The notes beneath the pieces were generated by a model. It did no database searches and was not told the origin of the DNA. It saw nothing but the letters and a program-made list of their open reading frames with translations. From Trachythela sp. YZ-2020 (Eukaryota > Cnidaria > Anthozoa > Malacalcyonacea > Clavulariidae), in the NCBI GenBank assembly GCA_016169945.1, contig JADLSH010000184.1, forward strand, positions 3,348,001 to 3,412,000: a stretch of DNA of 64,000 nucleotides, read 5' to 3'. This document shows positions 11,159 to 22,400 of this stretch, in pieces. Positions within the stretch are counted from its first letter, which is position 1; each line of letters opens with the position of its first letter. The position numbers were made by a program, and so were the translations under genes.

Positions 11159-11715
11159 CAGTCAAACCTGTATTAAGCGGCACCGTATTAAGCGGTCACC
11201 CTTTGTTAAGCGGTCATGTGGCAAAGTCCCGAAAATTTCATAATATAAATACTATTTAAGTGACCTTTATTGAACGGTCACCTCTATTAAGCGGACGCGG
11301 TCACCTTTTCCACAGTCCCAAACTAAATTTTTCATTGTTTTGAAACTGTATTAAACGGTCAGTGAGAAGTAACTACAGCAAACATAATACAATATATAAT
11401 TAAATCTTTATTCGGTAACATGTCAAAGTCTTTAAGTTTTGTTTATCTCATTACTCGAACTTCCGTAATCACTGAAAGTGTCAACAGTATTTTCAGTTCG
11501 TGTGGACGTATTGGTATGTGTATTGAAATGTATTATCAATGTATTAGTATTATTCAGTTCAAATTTAGTTATATTAAATGTTATATTTAAGCCGTGTACG
11601 TGGTGATTATATTTAAGAATGTTATATACTTATATTTAAATGTTATATTTAAGACCTGTATTAAGCAGTCACTTGCGAAATCCCCGAGGGTGACCACTTA
11701 ATACAGGTTCGACTG
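11159..11715. mobile_element. Pogo/Tigger-like MITE, TA target site
   Basis: The ends CAGTCAAACCTGTATTAAG and (inverted) TTAATACAGGTTCGACTG form TIRs of about 20 bp, with TA on both sides. Extra GTATTAAGCGGTCAC motifs repeat inside. No coding frame is present, so the element is non-autonomous. The paralogous site at 17824-17828 has the same flanks with a single TA and no element. Confidence 0.88.
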
Positions 11716-11930
11716 TATACGCAATGGTTTAATATATCATGTCATGATATCGTATCCGGCTGCAGTCTGGCTTCAGAACATACACGTATGTTTTTATCCC
11801 AGTACGTAATTCTCTAACATGGGAACTCTGACACTTTAAAGTCTGGATAGGCAATTCTGTCCCTGGCAATGAATAATTTCGTTTTCCAACTGTATTTTAA
11901 GAATAAAACCATAGATTTAAACACTTTTAA

Positions 11931-12200
11931 TTTCAAGGAGTTATTTTAACTCCGCCATAGGAGTTAAAATTACTCCATGTGGGAGAGTAAAAATTTTGGA
12001 GTAAAATCTACTCCAAAAATGGAGTTAAAACTACTCCATTTCAGTACGCATTCCAGAATTTACTCCACTGGGAGTCATTTTAACTCCACTGAAGGAGTAA
12101 AACTTACTCCAGCAAAGGAGTAGAAATAATGGAGTAATTTTTACTCCTTAATATTACTCTAGGAGTCGTTTTAACTCTTGAATTTTACCGCGGCCAAAGT
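11931..12200. repeat. Left terminal palindrome array
   Basis: About eight sites of the form GGAGTNANNNTNACTCC, some overlapping or decayed, lie 20-30 bp apart. Examples are GGAGTTATTTTAACTCC, GGAGTTAAAATTACTCC and GGAGTAAAACTTACTCC. Such sub-terminal symmetric sites are likely binding sites for a dimeric transposase; that role is inference. Confidence 0.85.
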
Positions 12201-12930
12201 TATTTAACTCCAACATTATGAGATTCTTTCACTGGGCGTAGGGAGTACTAGTTAAGATATTTGCTAGTGATACAAAATTAAGAAGCAAGAAGTTCCTGCT
12301 ATTTAATTAGCTGACGAAGTATTATTATTATTATTATTATTATTAAATCAATTAAATAAAATAAAATTTAGCTCCGGTAACGTCGCCAAGTGGGAATGGC
12401 GGAATGCTGTCAGTATTATGCATTGGCTTTATACATTCTTTACTGTTAAACCGCGAGCGGTAATCGAAGCCGGGTCTGTCGTGAATCGCCAACGTACTTT
12501 TCTCGTTATATTCACTCAAAGTCAAAGGATTTATTTACATTTTTGGATTGGATTGATATTTTTTCTGCTGAGAAGAATGCTTCCCTCTGTTAACTAAACA
12601 AGTGGAAACACTCGTGTCTGCACCAATCAACGCGTTAGGGATGTATCACGTGTTATAGTAATTTGATTCTATATTCACATCATGCGCCAAAGTTGATATT
12701 TTTAATATTTTGCTACAAAAGTTCAAGGAGAGGAGAGTTTTACCCACATTTTCTTTTATATATATTCACGAAAACCGGACAAATTACACGGACTTTGTTG
12801 CGAAGGTATGTTTATTGTTATTTGCTATTTTGTGTACGATTATTTACTCGATAGGTGGTTATATTTTCTATTGAAGACTATATACAAATCACTTCGACGC
12901 ACTGAGGTCAAAATGAAATCGTCTTGAGTT
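12200..12930. other. Interior of TTAA element, left non-coding part
   Basis: Contains an (ATT)n run near 12325-12345 and otherwise unique AT-rich sequence. No transposase-like frame is seen. Confidence 0.4.
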
Positions 12931-13495
12931 GTATACACTGATCTAATAATAGACTGGATATAGCTTCTATAGGTGGCAAAAGTGAAGCCACATTAAATAT
13001 GCGAAAATCACTTCCGGGGACCACGGAGTGATACAAATTTGTATAGAAATATATGGCGGACAACGTGAACGAACGTGAATTTTCGCAAATTTAAGACACT
13101 TCGCGATCTTGTACTAACCTCATCGTTCTACCATGGATAAAAGATGTTATGTTAATGCTTTTAAAACTAAAATTATCTAGATTGCTTTAAAATATCGGCA
13201 TTTGTGTTCGTTCAAAGTTGTCCTTGCGGGAATAATATTTTATCGCCACGATCATATGAGAAGACAATTTCTAGTTCGCTTTCCAAATATGGAGACAGAA
13301 TAAGATCCACTCTACTCAAAAATACTTTGAAAGGAAAGTAAGTAATTTTGTTTTATCATGTATGTTTAATCTTGATCAACAAGAGGTTTACAATTCCCTC
13401 AAATGACCAAGCCTGTATAGATATTTGACACGTTTAAATATACTTGTTTTGATTTATACTATAAAACTTGAAGCCTGCCCAAATATAGCCTTTTG
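12931..13495. repeat. Left arm of a 565-bp inverted repeat
   Basis: Matches 14418-14981 in reverse complement with scattered mismatches and small indels. It contains a promoter-like ACTTCCGGGG (ETS-type) at about 13010 and ATGGCGGAC (YY1-like, possible start) at about 13053. An exon-like frame follows, ending at GTAAGT. Confidence 0.88.
13181..13337 (+). pseudogene. Exon-like frame in left arm, possibly captured host exon
   Basis: Between an ATCTAG acceptor and a consensus GTAAGT donor lies an open frame reading SCPCGNNILSPRSYEK and then IRSTLLKNTLKGK. The same frame is open in the right arm (14572-14728, minus) with only a few amino-acid changes, though that copy's donor is GTAAAT. I do not recognise the protein. 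The paired promoter-like motifs upstream suggest a captured 5' gene fragment, but chance openness over 157 bp is possible. Confidence 0.35.
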
Positions 13496-14417
13496 CGGAG
13501 TGAATCTATGTTTATAATGCAGCCGAATTTTGAACTTGCAACCATGAAATTGATCTTAAATGCAGAGTGTGTTGTTCATTATTTTTTTAATATAAAAATT
13601 TGCTTAAAAGATATTGTTATCTAAACATTTGTTATTGTAAAAATAACCAATTTTCCAGTTTATATTTCACCAACTCCCAGCATTTGCCTGCAGTTTGCAA
13701 AGGAAACACTACTGTTTAATGCCCCATTTATACACTTGAGCCTGGCTTGTTTCCATTTGGTCCAGCTGTCATGACCAAGTCATGGTCACTGATGCTGGAT
13801 CTTTCTTCATGTGTTTTGTCAGTTTGGGTGCTGTTGTATGCAAATCAGTTTACTGATTGCAAAGATGTACTGACACCGTGTTATATCAGCTCCCTTCTTG
13901 ACAATGTAAAAACAGCACAACTGATCATGGACACCAGGCTGACAAGGTGGATGGTAGAAAGGTTCGACACATGTGTATCAGCAAAATAGTGTGTAATGAA
14001 AGAGTTATGAACAGAAAAATAACACAACCTCAATTGAATGTCAACCAGGGTTGGTTCAAGCTGGTCTGGGTTGAAAACAAATATCCAGACTCCAGTGTTG
14101 CAGCCAACCCGGGTTATAATGTGAATGCAATAAAAAGAAGCCCCACAGGGTCTTCCAACCCCGGTTGAAGATGTGGTCTTCCAACCCGGGTTTGTGTAAA
14201 TGGGGGATAAAAATTTCAAGGGACTGTTTCTCCAGTAATTAGCCAAGGTCCTTCTTAAGAAATGAATAGTTATGACTTATGAGTATTCGTTTTGAATATT
14301 CTCTATACCAAACTTGACCTATTTCAATTCCTAATGAGTGGGCAAGAGTGGACCATTGACTTACAGGCATGGCAATCCATCATTCATGGATTAAATGGTA
14401 AATATACGTGGTGTATA
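13496..14417. other. Spacer of the large inverted repeat, MITE-like
   Basis: A GCCCCATTTATACAC motif near 13720 is inverted as GTGTAAATGGGGGAT near 14196, with further paired AACCCGGG-type motifs near 14105 and 14180. This points to a nested hAT-like MITE of about 490 bp. Short frames inside have no recognisable protein. Confidence 0.45.
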
Positions 14418-14981
14418 AAGGCTATATTTGGGTTGCCATCCAGTTTTAAGTATAATAAATGAAAACAAGTACTGTAAACAACTAAACATGTACAAGGCTT
14501 GGTAATTTGGGGGAATTAAAAACCTCTTGTTGATCAAGATTAAACATATATGATAAAACAAAATTATTTACTTTCCTTTCAAGGTATTTTTGAGTAGAGT
14601 AGATCTTATTCTGCCTCCATATTTGGAAAGCAAACTAGAAATTGTCTTCTCATATGATCGTGGCGATAAAATATTATTCCCGCAAGGACAACTTTGAACG
14701 AACACAAATGCCGATATTTTAGAGCAATCTAGATAATTTTAGTTTTAAAAGCATTAACATAACATCTTTTATCCATGGTAGAACGATGAGGTTAGTACAA
14801 GATCGCGAAGTGTCTTAAATTTGCGAAAATTCACGTTCGTTCACGTTGTCCGCCATACATTTCTATACAAATTTGTATCACTCCGTGGTCCCCGGAAGTG
14901 ATTTTCGCATATATAATGCGCTTCACTTTTGCCACCTATAGAAGCTATATCCAGTCTATTATTAGATCAGTGGTTGTATAC
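14418..14981. repeat. Right arm of the 565-bp inverted repeat
   Basis: Inverted partner of 12931-13495, separated by a 920-bp spacer. The ETS-type site and the exon-like frame are kept in opposite orientation; the ATG of ATGGCGGAC reads ATGGCGGAC on the minus strand near 14855. The end adjoining the spacer is the more diverged part. Confidence 0.88.
14572..14728 (-). pseudogene. Exon-like frame in right arm
   Basis: Inverted counterpart of 13181-13337. It reads ISAFVFVQSCPCGNNILSPR and then LLSKYGGRIRSTLLKN without stops. The splice donor has drifted to GTAAAT. Agreement between the arms keeps the frame open on both sides. Function unknown. Confidence 0.35.
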
Positions 14982-15586
14982 AGTAAATTTTCGAGTAATT
15001 TCTTCTGGCAGAAGTATATAACTTAGTTTATTGTTTCCCAAATTTTGATTTAGGCAATTGACGGTCTGATTGAGGAGTGCTGCCGCTGCTGTGTAAAGAC
15101 AAACGCGGTTAAAGTGCCTGAAGGTAAGACGAATATTCCCATGTTTTGTTGCCATTTTAATTTGTATATAAGATTTAGTATTCGTATGGCGAATAGTTAG
15201 GTATTCAAATTGTTTTATAACCAGTGATCTACTGGGACTAATCTGTATATGTAATAATTTTTAATAGTAGATGATTTTTGCATAAAATTGAAGTTAATTC
15301 ATTATATATTTGAGAATATTTTTGTAATAACATGACCTTGCTTTATACATGGAGATAGGATTTCCTTTAGCAGGGTTAGTGACCAAGAGAGTCATAGCGG
15401 AAAGCAAGGGTTTACATGATTTAGGGTGATGCTACTGACACAGTTATGTTACCTCGGTTAAGGAAAACACTGCATGGTCACGAAGCATGCTGTATTTGAA
15501 AATGACACGGCTTAGGTGATATTGCTTAAAATATTCACCAGGTTGATATGCATACCATATTGACATTCATACCAAATATAATATAT

Positions 15587-15822
15587 GAATTGAAGGGTTT
15601 TGTAGATGGAAAATTATTGAGTGTAAAGTATATACATTTATTAGACCTAACCAGGAACAGCTGCGAAAAATGCAACTATAGATCCCTGGCAGGAATTGAA
15701 CCTGCGGAGTGCGGACCTGCGATTCTGGTGCAGCTCTCTAACCAACTGAGCTACAGAGTCCAGTTGTCCATTGTATATAATTTACACTCAATAATTTTCC
15801 ATCTACAAAACCGTTCAATTAT
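15587..15822. repeat. tRNA-like SINE enclosed in a hairpin
   Basis: GGTTTTGTAGATGGAAAATT near 15596 is inverted near 15796-15818, with further pairing through GAGTGTAAA-TATA. The arms of about 50 bp enclose the tRNA-like part (15682-15760, minus). That part carries extra bases in its T arm and is missing bases in the anticodon arm. Confidence 0.75.
15682..15760 (-). repeat. Degenerate tRNA-like segment
   Basis: Same family as 3452-3523. The D arm is kept (GCTCAGTTGGTTAGAG), but an insertion of about 9 bases in the T arm and a deletion beside the anticodon stem rule out a functional tRNA. Confidence 0.7.
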
Positions 15823-15931
15823 TATTCTATCGAGTGAGATGCCAACAAATCTAGATATTTACCCACAACTTAACATCCATGGCAGTACCCTAGTATATAT
15901 ACATGAACTTGTGGTTAGAGCTTGACAACTG

Positions 15932-16004
15932 GCCTCTGTAGCTCAGTTGGTTAGAGCGCTGCACCGGAATCGCAGGGCCGCAGATTCAATTCCTGCCAGG
16001 GACC
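15932..16004 (+). repeat. tRNA-like segment, plus strand
   Basis: GCCTCTGTAGCTCAGTTGG start, GAGC D stem, anticodon loop CCGGAAT, TTCAATT T loop. It lies about 110 bp from the hairpin SINE and in opposite orientation. The C before the anticodon and the acceptor mismatch at position 2 argue against a working tRNA. Confidence 0.65.
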
Positions 16005-16853
16005 TATAGTTGCATCATTGAAATCATTGATGTCGAAACTTATGTGAGGCTTAATCTTCGCAGCTGCCTTAGCCTGTAAAGCAAGCCCTCATTGAAGCTG
16101 AAAGAGTAAACATGAAAGCCGGGTATTACAGGAGACCCTCGTTCCTCTTTCTGCTCCAAGATGGTCTGCTATGCACGCTACAGCTGGCTCGGCCACTAGA
16201 TGTCATATGAACTATATGCAGTATCCGGCCGGATAATCAGGTCAGATCTGTTTCAACTATTCGGTGCATCCCTATTGTCAAAGCCCATGTGTCAGTATAG
16301 TTTGTTTAATAAATGTTTGCTGATTCATTAGCTCACAAATCAATATAAGTGCTTGAGATTTTTCAAATTATTTGTGGCTAACCAATAATCTTCTGCTGCT
16401 GTTTTATTAACCTTATATTTTTTCTTAGGGATTGTTTTAATGAATTCATACAGTAATATCCTGATGCTGAAGTTGATTGAAGTTTAATACTACCACTATA
16501 ATCAAGTCAATATCATGGCATCCTAATTCATTGTCAATATTGGAAATGTTATTCATTTGTTGGAGAACATAATATATGGAATACCAAGCAAAGCAAGGAG
16601 ATGAGTGGCCAACTAGTGGTATACAACTTGTTTAGTACTAAAATTCTACCAATTGACCCACATAACATTATGATAATGCTGTGAACACTACAAGCATGTT
16701 ATAACCATGATATCATTCGAAGAATGATGTCGAGCCTAACAATGTAAATAACTAGAGCAAATTGCATGCCTGTTGTGTATATCATATTTTGCTGAGAAAA
16801 TATATTATTTTGACCTTAAAATGTTTTTATTGATTTCTAACCTTAATTAAGAG
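16005..16853. other. Interior of TTAA element, right non-coding part
   Basis: AT-rich sequence with no open frame of note and no recognised repeat. Confidence 0.4.
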
Positions 16854-17122
16854 CCCTTCCTTACTCTAATCTATAGGAGTTATTTTGACTCCCAAATTGG
16901 AGTAAAGGGAAAAGGTACAGAATGACTCCTTTTGTGGAGTAAACTTTACTCCAGTTTTTTAACTCCATTTCTGGAGTAATTTTTACTCCATTCTTAGAGT
17001 AGTTTTTACTCCTACTGGAGTAAATTTCACTCCACTTATGGAGTAAAATTTACTCCAGAAAAGGAGTCATTCTGTACCTTTTTTTTTTACTCCACTTTTG
17101 GAGTTAAAATAACTCCTTGAAA
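16854..17122. repeat. Right terminal palindrome array
   Basis: Mirror array of the left end, with about eight GGAGT-N7-ACTCC sites such as GGAGTAAAATTTACTCC and GGAGTAAACTTTACTCC. It ends in the inverted 23-bp TIR. Spacing is similar to the left array but the spacers differ, so the sites themselves seem to be what is conserved. Confidence 0.85.
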
Positions 17123-17584
17123 TTAACAGTGAAGCTATGACTCAGCCACTCACTTCTCAGTTCTCACTTCCTCTACGCAATATTTTATATTTGTCATAAA
17201 AACACCAAAATCACATGTTTCCGTTTAGGCGTGGCCTGGGATATGTCAAGGCATGCGAATTCCTCCGCAAGATCTCTGAGGTTCCGGCTCAATTTCCAAA
17301 TAAACAACGTGAATTTTAATACAAACTTATCTAATCAGTAAAAGGGTTTCACCACCTAGCCTATATTTAATACGCCATCTGACAATTGATATTTCGGATA
17401 GCATTATGTCCATGACCATGAAAGAAGTAAACCTGAACTTGTAGCATTGAATTATGAAAAGTAAGCTAAATTGGTGTTGAGTAGCCAAGTAGCCAGTAGC
17501 AAAGACAATCAGCAATCACACCTCTCTAGTGTGGGGTATTTTATAGTTATACCCACTTTCTGATATAAATTATCTCTCTTCAGC

Positions 17585-18275
17585 TTATCCCTTAGTAAAA
17601 TAATTATATATAGACCAGAATTCTTCTATGACATCTTTGACATAGCGAGGGTCAAATATCAAATGATGAAAGAAAACATTTGAAAAATGTTGCAATATAC
17701 TACAGTATATATATAAACTATTGGTTTCGTTAACTCTTTGCCATTTCCACTGGCACTGTTCCCGAAACATTGGTGAAATAAAAATGTTTCCGTAGTCTTA
17801 CCTTTTCATGAAACATATTCAAATATACGCAATGGTTTAATACATCATGTCATATGATATTATGATATCGTATCCGGCTGCAGTCTGGCTTCAGAACATA
17901 CACGTACTGTATGTTTTTATCCCAGTACGTAATTCTCTACCATGGGAACCCTGACACTTTAAAGGTTGGATAGGCAATTCTGTCCCTGGCAATGAATAAT
18001 TTCGTTTTCCAACTGTATTTTAAGAATAAAACCATAGATTTAAACCGAGTTCAACCAAAGTAGAGCACTCAGCTTTAATAGTCAGCTATGACTCAGCCAC
18101 TCACTTCTCACTTCCTCTACGTAATATTTGTCATAAAAACACCAAAATCACATGTTTCCGTTTAGGCGTGGGCTGGATATGTCAGTTGTCAAGGCATGCG
18201 AATTCCTCGGCAAGATCTCTGAGGTTCCGGCTCAATTTCCAAATAAACAACTAACGTGAATTTTAATACAAACTT
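17585..18275. repeat. Tandem duplication copy 2 (empty-site paralog)
   Basis: Matches 10950-11158 + 11718-11930 + 17127-17320 in order, so it preserves the sequence before the MITE and TTAA insertions. Differences are a 33-bp extra stretch near 17611, small indels, and a short block (CGAGTTCAACCAAAG region, 18046-18085) just left of the TTAA. It ends in CCTAATCCTAACCTCAACC-type repeats also seen at the start of the minisatellites in the CTHRC introns. Confidence 0.88.
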
Positions 18276-19925
18276 AATACAAACCCTAATCCTAACCTCA
18301 ACCGATATAGAAGTTTAATCAGAGGTGTATAATAAAAATATCCGTCTTAAATTAGCAATAGTGCAAATTCAAAGTTGTTATAAGGGGTAAACATACAGGT
18401 ATGTCCTTTGCTCTTGCTGGAGTTGCTGGCAGGGCTCATTAATATTATTTAGTGCCTGCGACCAAAATTTATCAAATGAAGTTATTTGGGCTTCAAAATT
18501 CATCCATTGAATTCAATTTTGTGAATACAGTTAGCGCATGCAAACCAAGAGCAGATCAGTGACTGTGGCGTGGAGTTTCACGTTCGTTTACTGCGCTTCT
18601 TACTTGCTGTGTTTGGGTAAGCCTCCCTCTCTATTAAGCCTCACCCCTCCCTTTAAACATGCATGAAATAGATAAGCTCCGGGAGGGGAGGGGAGGGGGG
18701 GTTAAATGAATGATCTACAGTACATCTCTTGCATGTTTGCTAACTTAACTGGCTCATGCTTTACGTTTTGGATCTATTTTTTGGTGCCGTCTGATATTTT
18801 CCACAATCATTGTTTTATCAACAAGCGAACACGATGCACCTTTGTAACTTAAAGAACGTTGTCTCACTGGTTTCTTTAGTGTCTCACTGGTTTCTTTAAA
18901 TTTAACATTTCCACCTCCTGAAAATTCACCTTATAAAGGGGAAAGAAGGGCACTTTCATCCACAAAAAAGGCACTTTCAGCAGTTTTTAATAAAGTGAAA
19001 AGCCTGCTCAACCTTGGTTCTGCGGCCTCTGGCTCATCATGGGGAATAGAGGATAATATCCTCCACTCTTTGGACAGAGGAGATAAACTAATACTACGGT
19101 ATCTGTAAGGTAGGGAATGCTGTGAGAGCTTTTATTATGTTATAGCTTCTTTAAATATGACATTTATGCAACATAAACTACATATTCCAGAAGATATCAG
19201 ATTGCGGGCTTGCTGGCGTTCTATTTAGGAGCATACTCTAGCAAGTGTTTGAAAGAGATGAAGGCGATGAGCTTAGTTTGCCAGGATGAGACATCAACTA
19301 ACAGCAGTGAAAAACTTGTTTACAAGCTAAATCAATCAATATTTTCCATGTATTGTTCTTCCACATGAAATTGTGGACACACAATGGAAAATTAGTCTAC
19401 TGCACAGCACCTACAGCATACAACCACAATGCAATGTGTTCGAAAAGCTTGAGATCGCTTCAGGCTCGCTCCATACCGCAGCAATAATAGTTTGTTATAA
19501 GTTAATTTACTGATTAAATAGAATGCCCTAGTACACTAAGCTGTTTACTTTGTTAGGCATTTCGCTTCTGGCTATGTAGATAGATTGCTACATCGCTACT
19601 TTGCTACATAAATACTTGGCTATCTACAGTACCTGTAGATACATGATGGCTATGTGGCTATTTTTAATACATGGCTACCTGGCTTAACATGTAGGCTACT
19701 GGCTATGCATGTTAAAATATCGGTGTGTCATAAATGGGTCTGATTCCTTCTTTTTTAAATAACACCCCCCTCCCCCTTACCAATATCCCACCTTTTCAAA
19801 ACTTTCACCCCCAAGTCCCAACCATTTTATGACAACTGTTTCAGGGAGCAAAACTTGACATAATGGTTGCAAATGGGACACAATTATTACGGTAAGACTT
19901 ATGTATTATCCAAAGAAATTTCCCT
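18276..19925. other. Non-coding, low-complexity patches
   Basis: Contains a G-rich GGGAGGGGAGGGGAGGG run near 18680, a direct repeat of GTGTCTCACTGGTTTCTTT near 18862-18898, and a CTA/GGCTA-rich stretch at 19560-19700. No gene, RNA or complete element is recognised. Confidence 0.4.
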
Positions 19926-19936
19926 CATCAAAAAAT

Positions 19937-20060
19937 GATCATTTCCTTCTACTGACTACGTGCATACGAAGGAAAAACATTTTCCTCCTACATTCACTGA
20001 GAAACTACTCAACACAAATACATAAATACATGGTAGGCTGCGTGTATACACTTGCCTATA
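19937..20060. repeat. Dispersed repeat copy (CTACTGACTACGTGCAT family)
   Basis: Nearly identical to 24725-24840: CTACTGACTACGTGCAT, CATTTTCCTCCTACATTC and CATGGTAGGCTGCGTGTA occur in the same order. The function is unknown; it is a short interspersed element fragment. Confidence 0.8.
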
Positions 20061-20416
20061 CAAACTTTATTTCATTTCTAAACCTATTAATTACATTCTC
20101 ATGATAAATTTCGCTCCTAATATATATATATATTATATATTATTCGTGTAGGTTTAGGTCTACGAAACGCAAAGAGTGCTCGACAACATATAGTTAGAGC
20201 AAATTATAGATTTTCGCTTACCTCAAAACTTGTCTGCTACAGGCTGTTTCATCTGTAAAAGAATCATCAGGCAGTTTACAAGTATCGAAAGAAATGACCG
20301 CTTATATGCTTCCTGCCGGAGCGTGGGGGTGTGTGTGGGAGACAATGTGTGCATGCATGGCTTTGTTTGCGTTGTTTACGCGAAATTTGTTACGATGACG
20401 ACATCGTGAAATTATT

Positions 20417-21208
20417 TCAGCTCTTTTGTTGAGTAAACAATCCTTGTTTTTTTCTTTCAAAATACAAAATTTTTCGTTTTGGTCCTCCCGTATACGAAAT
20501 AGAATGTTTTAAAATTTGCCAATTAATACTGAAATCCTTATTGTTTTCTTTCAATGTCCAAATGTATTTCGAAAGTTCCGTGTCATTTGCATGCTTTTTA
20601 TGCTGAAAAGATTTAGTGTGGTTGGCCAATCGCTCTTTAAATGTAGCTGCAGTCATGCCAATGTAATTTTTGATCGTGTTTGTGTTGCTTACTGTGACTG
20701 TTGCTTTGTATACTTTGTCCCTAGTCATGCATTGTTTTTGAAGCGGGCAAATGGTGTTTTCTCTACAACTGCAATTGGTAGTGTCCCTCTCCTGTGGCTT
20801 GTTATTTCTAGATATGCGTGCATTGTGTTTAATGATTACTGACTTAATATTGTTCATGCAGCTATAACTTACTTTAACTGTATTTCTGTTAAAAATTTTA
20901 TGTAGCTTGTGGTGCGGTGGAAAATGTTTGTCAATTAGACTAAGGAAAGTACGTCCTATGTTTGTGCTAACACTCTTGCTAAATGGTGGGTTGAACCAAA
21001 TGATGTTGCGTTGCCTATTCCTGCGTTGTTTTTGTGGTGTGTGCTGAGTGTAGCTAAGTTCATGATTAAAGTTGCTATGCCTAAGTGCGTTCTGATATAT
21101 GGGTGCAGATTCCTGAAAAGTTTGCTCATCTGATGAAAGAAGTGCGATGCGCTTGTTAATTGATGCAGGTAGTTGCCTTGTGATGCTCGGTGGGTGATTA
21201 GAGTGCAT
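20417..21208 (-). pseudogene. Penelope-like element: linker + GIY-YIG endonuclease
   Basis: 263 codons. The N-terminal part (NHPPSITRQLPASINKRIALL) is the post-RT linker of Penelope-like elements. Cys-rich CSCRENTICPLQKQC then leads to the GIY-YIG core VYKATV...KNYIGMTAATFKERLANHTKS. Here the second motif reads YIG and the first is replaced by VYKAT, as in Penelope families. The C-terminus YTGGPKRKILYFERKK is typical. The frame is intact but follows an RT with a deletion and frameshift, so the element is inactive. Confidence 0.88.
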
Positions 21209-21211
21209 ATT

Positions 21212-21660
21212 TATGTGCCGATACTTTCTTTGCCAAATTTTTTACTCAGGTGGTTTAAAATGAAAAGGCCTACTAACTCGCAAATTTCCGCGCCGTCAAA
21301 ACTGCCCATGCATGGTAACGTCAAACAAACTCTTGCTATCTTTTTTTATCCATGAAATTCCGGTATTGAAAAGGAGAGATTTTCTAGTGTGTTTTATTAT
21401 TGAAATATCGTTTCCAGGTATAGTAGCCAAATTTGAGGCCCAACATACAGCTTGGTCCAATAGTTTTTCAGAAATGGATGGGTAGAAATCGACAATGTCA
21501 AACGAAATAAAACTGTGTCTGTCCTTATCTTTTATATTGCCAAACCACTGAATAACTTGTTTTGTATTCCTCCAAAATAACTTGTTTTGTATTTGTCCAA
21601 AATAACTTTCCTTATCTTTCCGGATTCGCTTTTAGCGGGATTAATTAATCGACATTTTGG
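21212..21660 (-). pseudogene. Penelope-like reverse transcriptase remnant
   Basis: The minus strand reads CRLINPAKSESGKIRK, FISFDIVDFYPSISEKLL (RT motif A) and, in a shifted frame, GSFDGAEICELVGLFILN followed by FGKESIG. The YxDDG catalytic stretch that should come next is missing: sequence jumps to the post-RT linker. At least one frameshift (near 21300) and this internal deletion inactivate it. Confidence 0.8.
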
Positions 21661-22400
21661 ATTGTTTTCGAAATTTTCTTTGTGATCTCTTCTGTAGGCT
21701 CTTTTCTGCTGGAGGGCTTAAAAAACAATCTTTTGCTAGCTTCCACTATGTTATGCGAAACCTGTGTGTCTGCAGGATTCCCCTCCGTGTGCATGGGAAC
21801 CAGAGAGTGTACCCATTTAATTGCGCAGAACGCTAACAGAACTGCATTGTAAGACGACCTATGCGTGCATATATAGGACAAATACTTGGAACGAGTATGC
21901 TCGATGTAGGTAAACATGTAGAATGCCCAGAATCAACAAGAAACTGTTTATATCTCTTCTATTCTCCAAGGTATTTTTTAAACGTACTGTTTGCTCGCGA
22001 TTTTAGTACCTGCCGTACAATGATCCTTCGTTCATTCATTGGCAATCCTGCCCAAGTAGATGAACTCGCAATATCCTGGAAAACAATGAAGCAAAAATTA
22101 TTATGTGTGTATCTAATTGCACATAAAATAAATCGATATTGTAAAGCAAAATTCCAAACTGACCATCAAGCTCGTCACAGAGGAACAGACCAACAATATA
22201 AACTGTCCTGCTGTTTCACACTTGACATGAGCGCCAACCGGCAACATGTACCCACTAACCATATAACTTTGCCATCCGGCATCGTTATTTGTCCATGAAT
22301 ATTCTCCAAACCACTCGGTTTTTTGCCATGCGGCATAATATAATTATTTATTTAAAAACACAATAATCATAATAAAATATGAAAACAATACAATATTAAT
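21661..22400. other. Penelope 5' debris and unassigned DNA
   Basis: The first part may be decayed upstream sequence of the Penelope element. A plus-strand open frame at 21861-22298 has no recognisable protein and probably arises by chance. The right part may include the truncated 3' end of the DIRS-like element. Confidence 0.35.

Larger units (their letters stand above)
11931..17122. mobile_element. 5.19-kb TTAA-flanked DNA element with palindrome-array ends
   Basis: A perfect 23-bp TIR begins TTTCAAGGAGTTATTTTAAC and ends with its complement at 17122. It is flanked by TTAA at 11927-11930 and 17123-17126. Each end continues for about 270 bp as an array of 17-bp palindromes GGAGT-N7-ACTCC. 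The paralogous locus near 18089 has one TTAA and no insert, though its left flank differs by a short indel. TTAA duplication is shared by piggyBac, Kolobok and Sola3 families; no transposase frame is visible, so the family is open. The interior holds a large inverted repeat and SINE copies. Confidence 0.85.

Noticed and set aside
20516..20842. Plus-strand ORF at the Penelope locus
   Set aside because: It is antisense to the clear GIY-YIG endonuclease frame.
21861..22298. 145-codon plus-strand ORF as a gene
   Set aside because: No recognisable domain, lies in retroelement debris, and overlaps the antisense of Penelope-like sequence.
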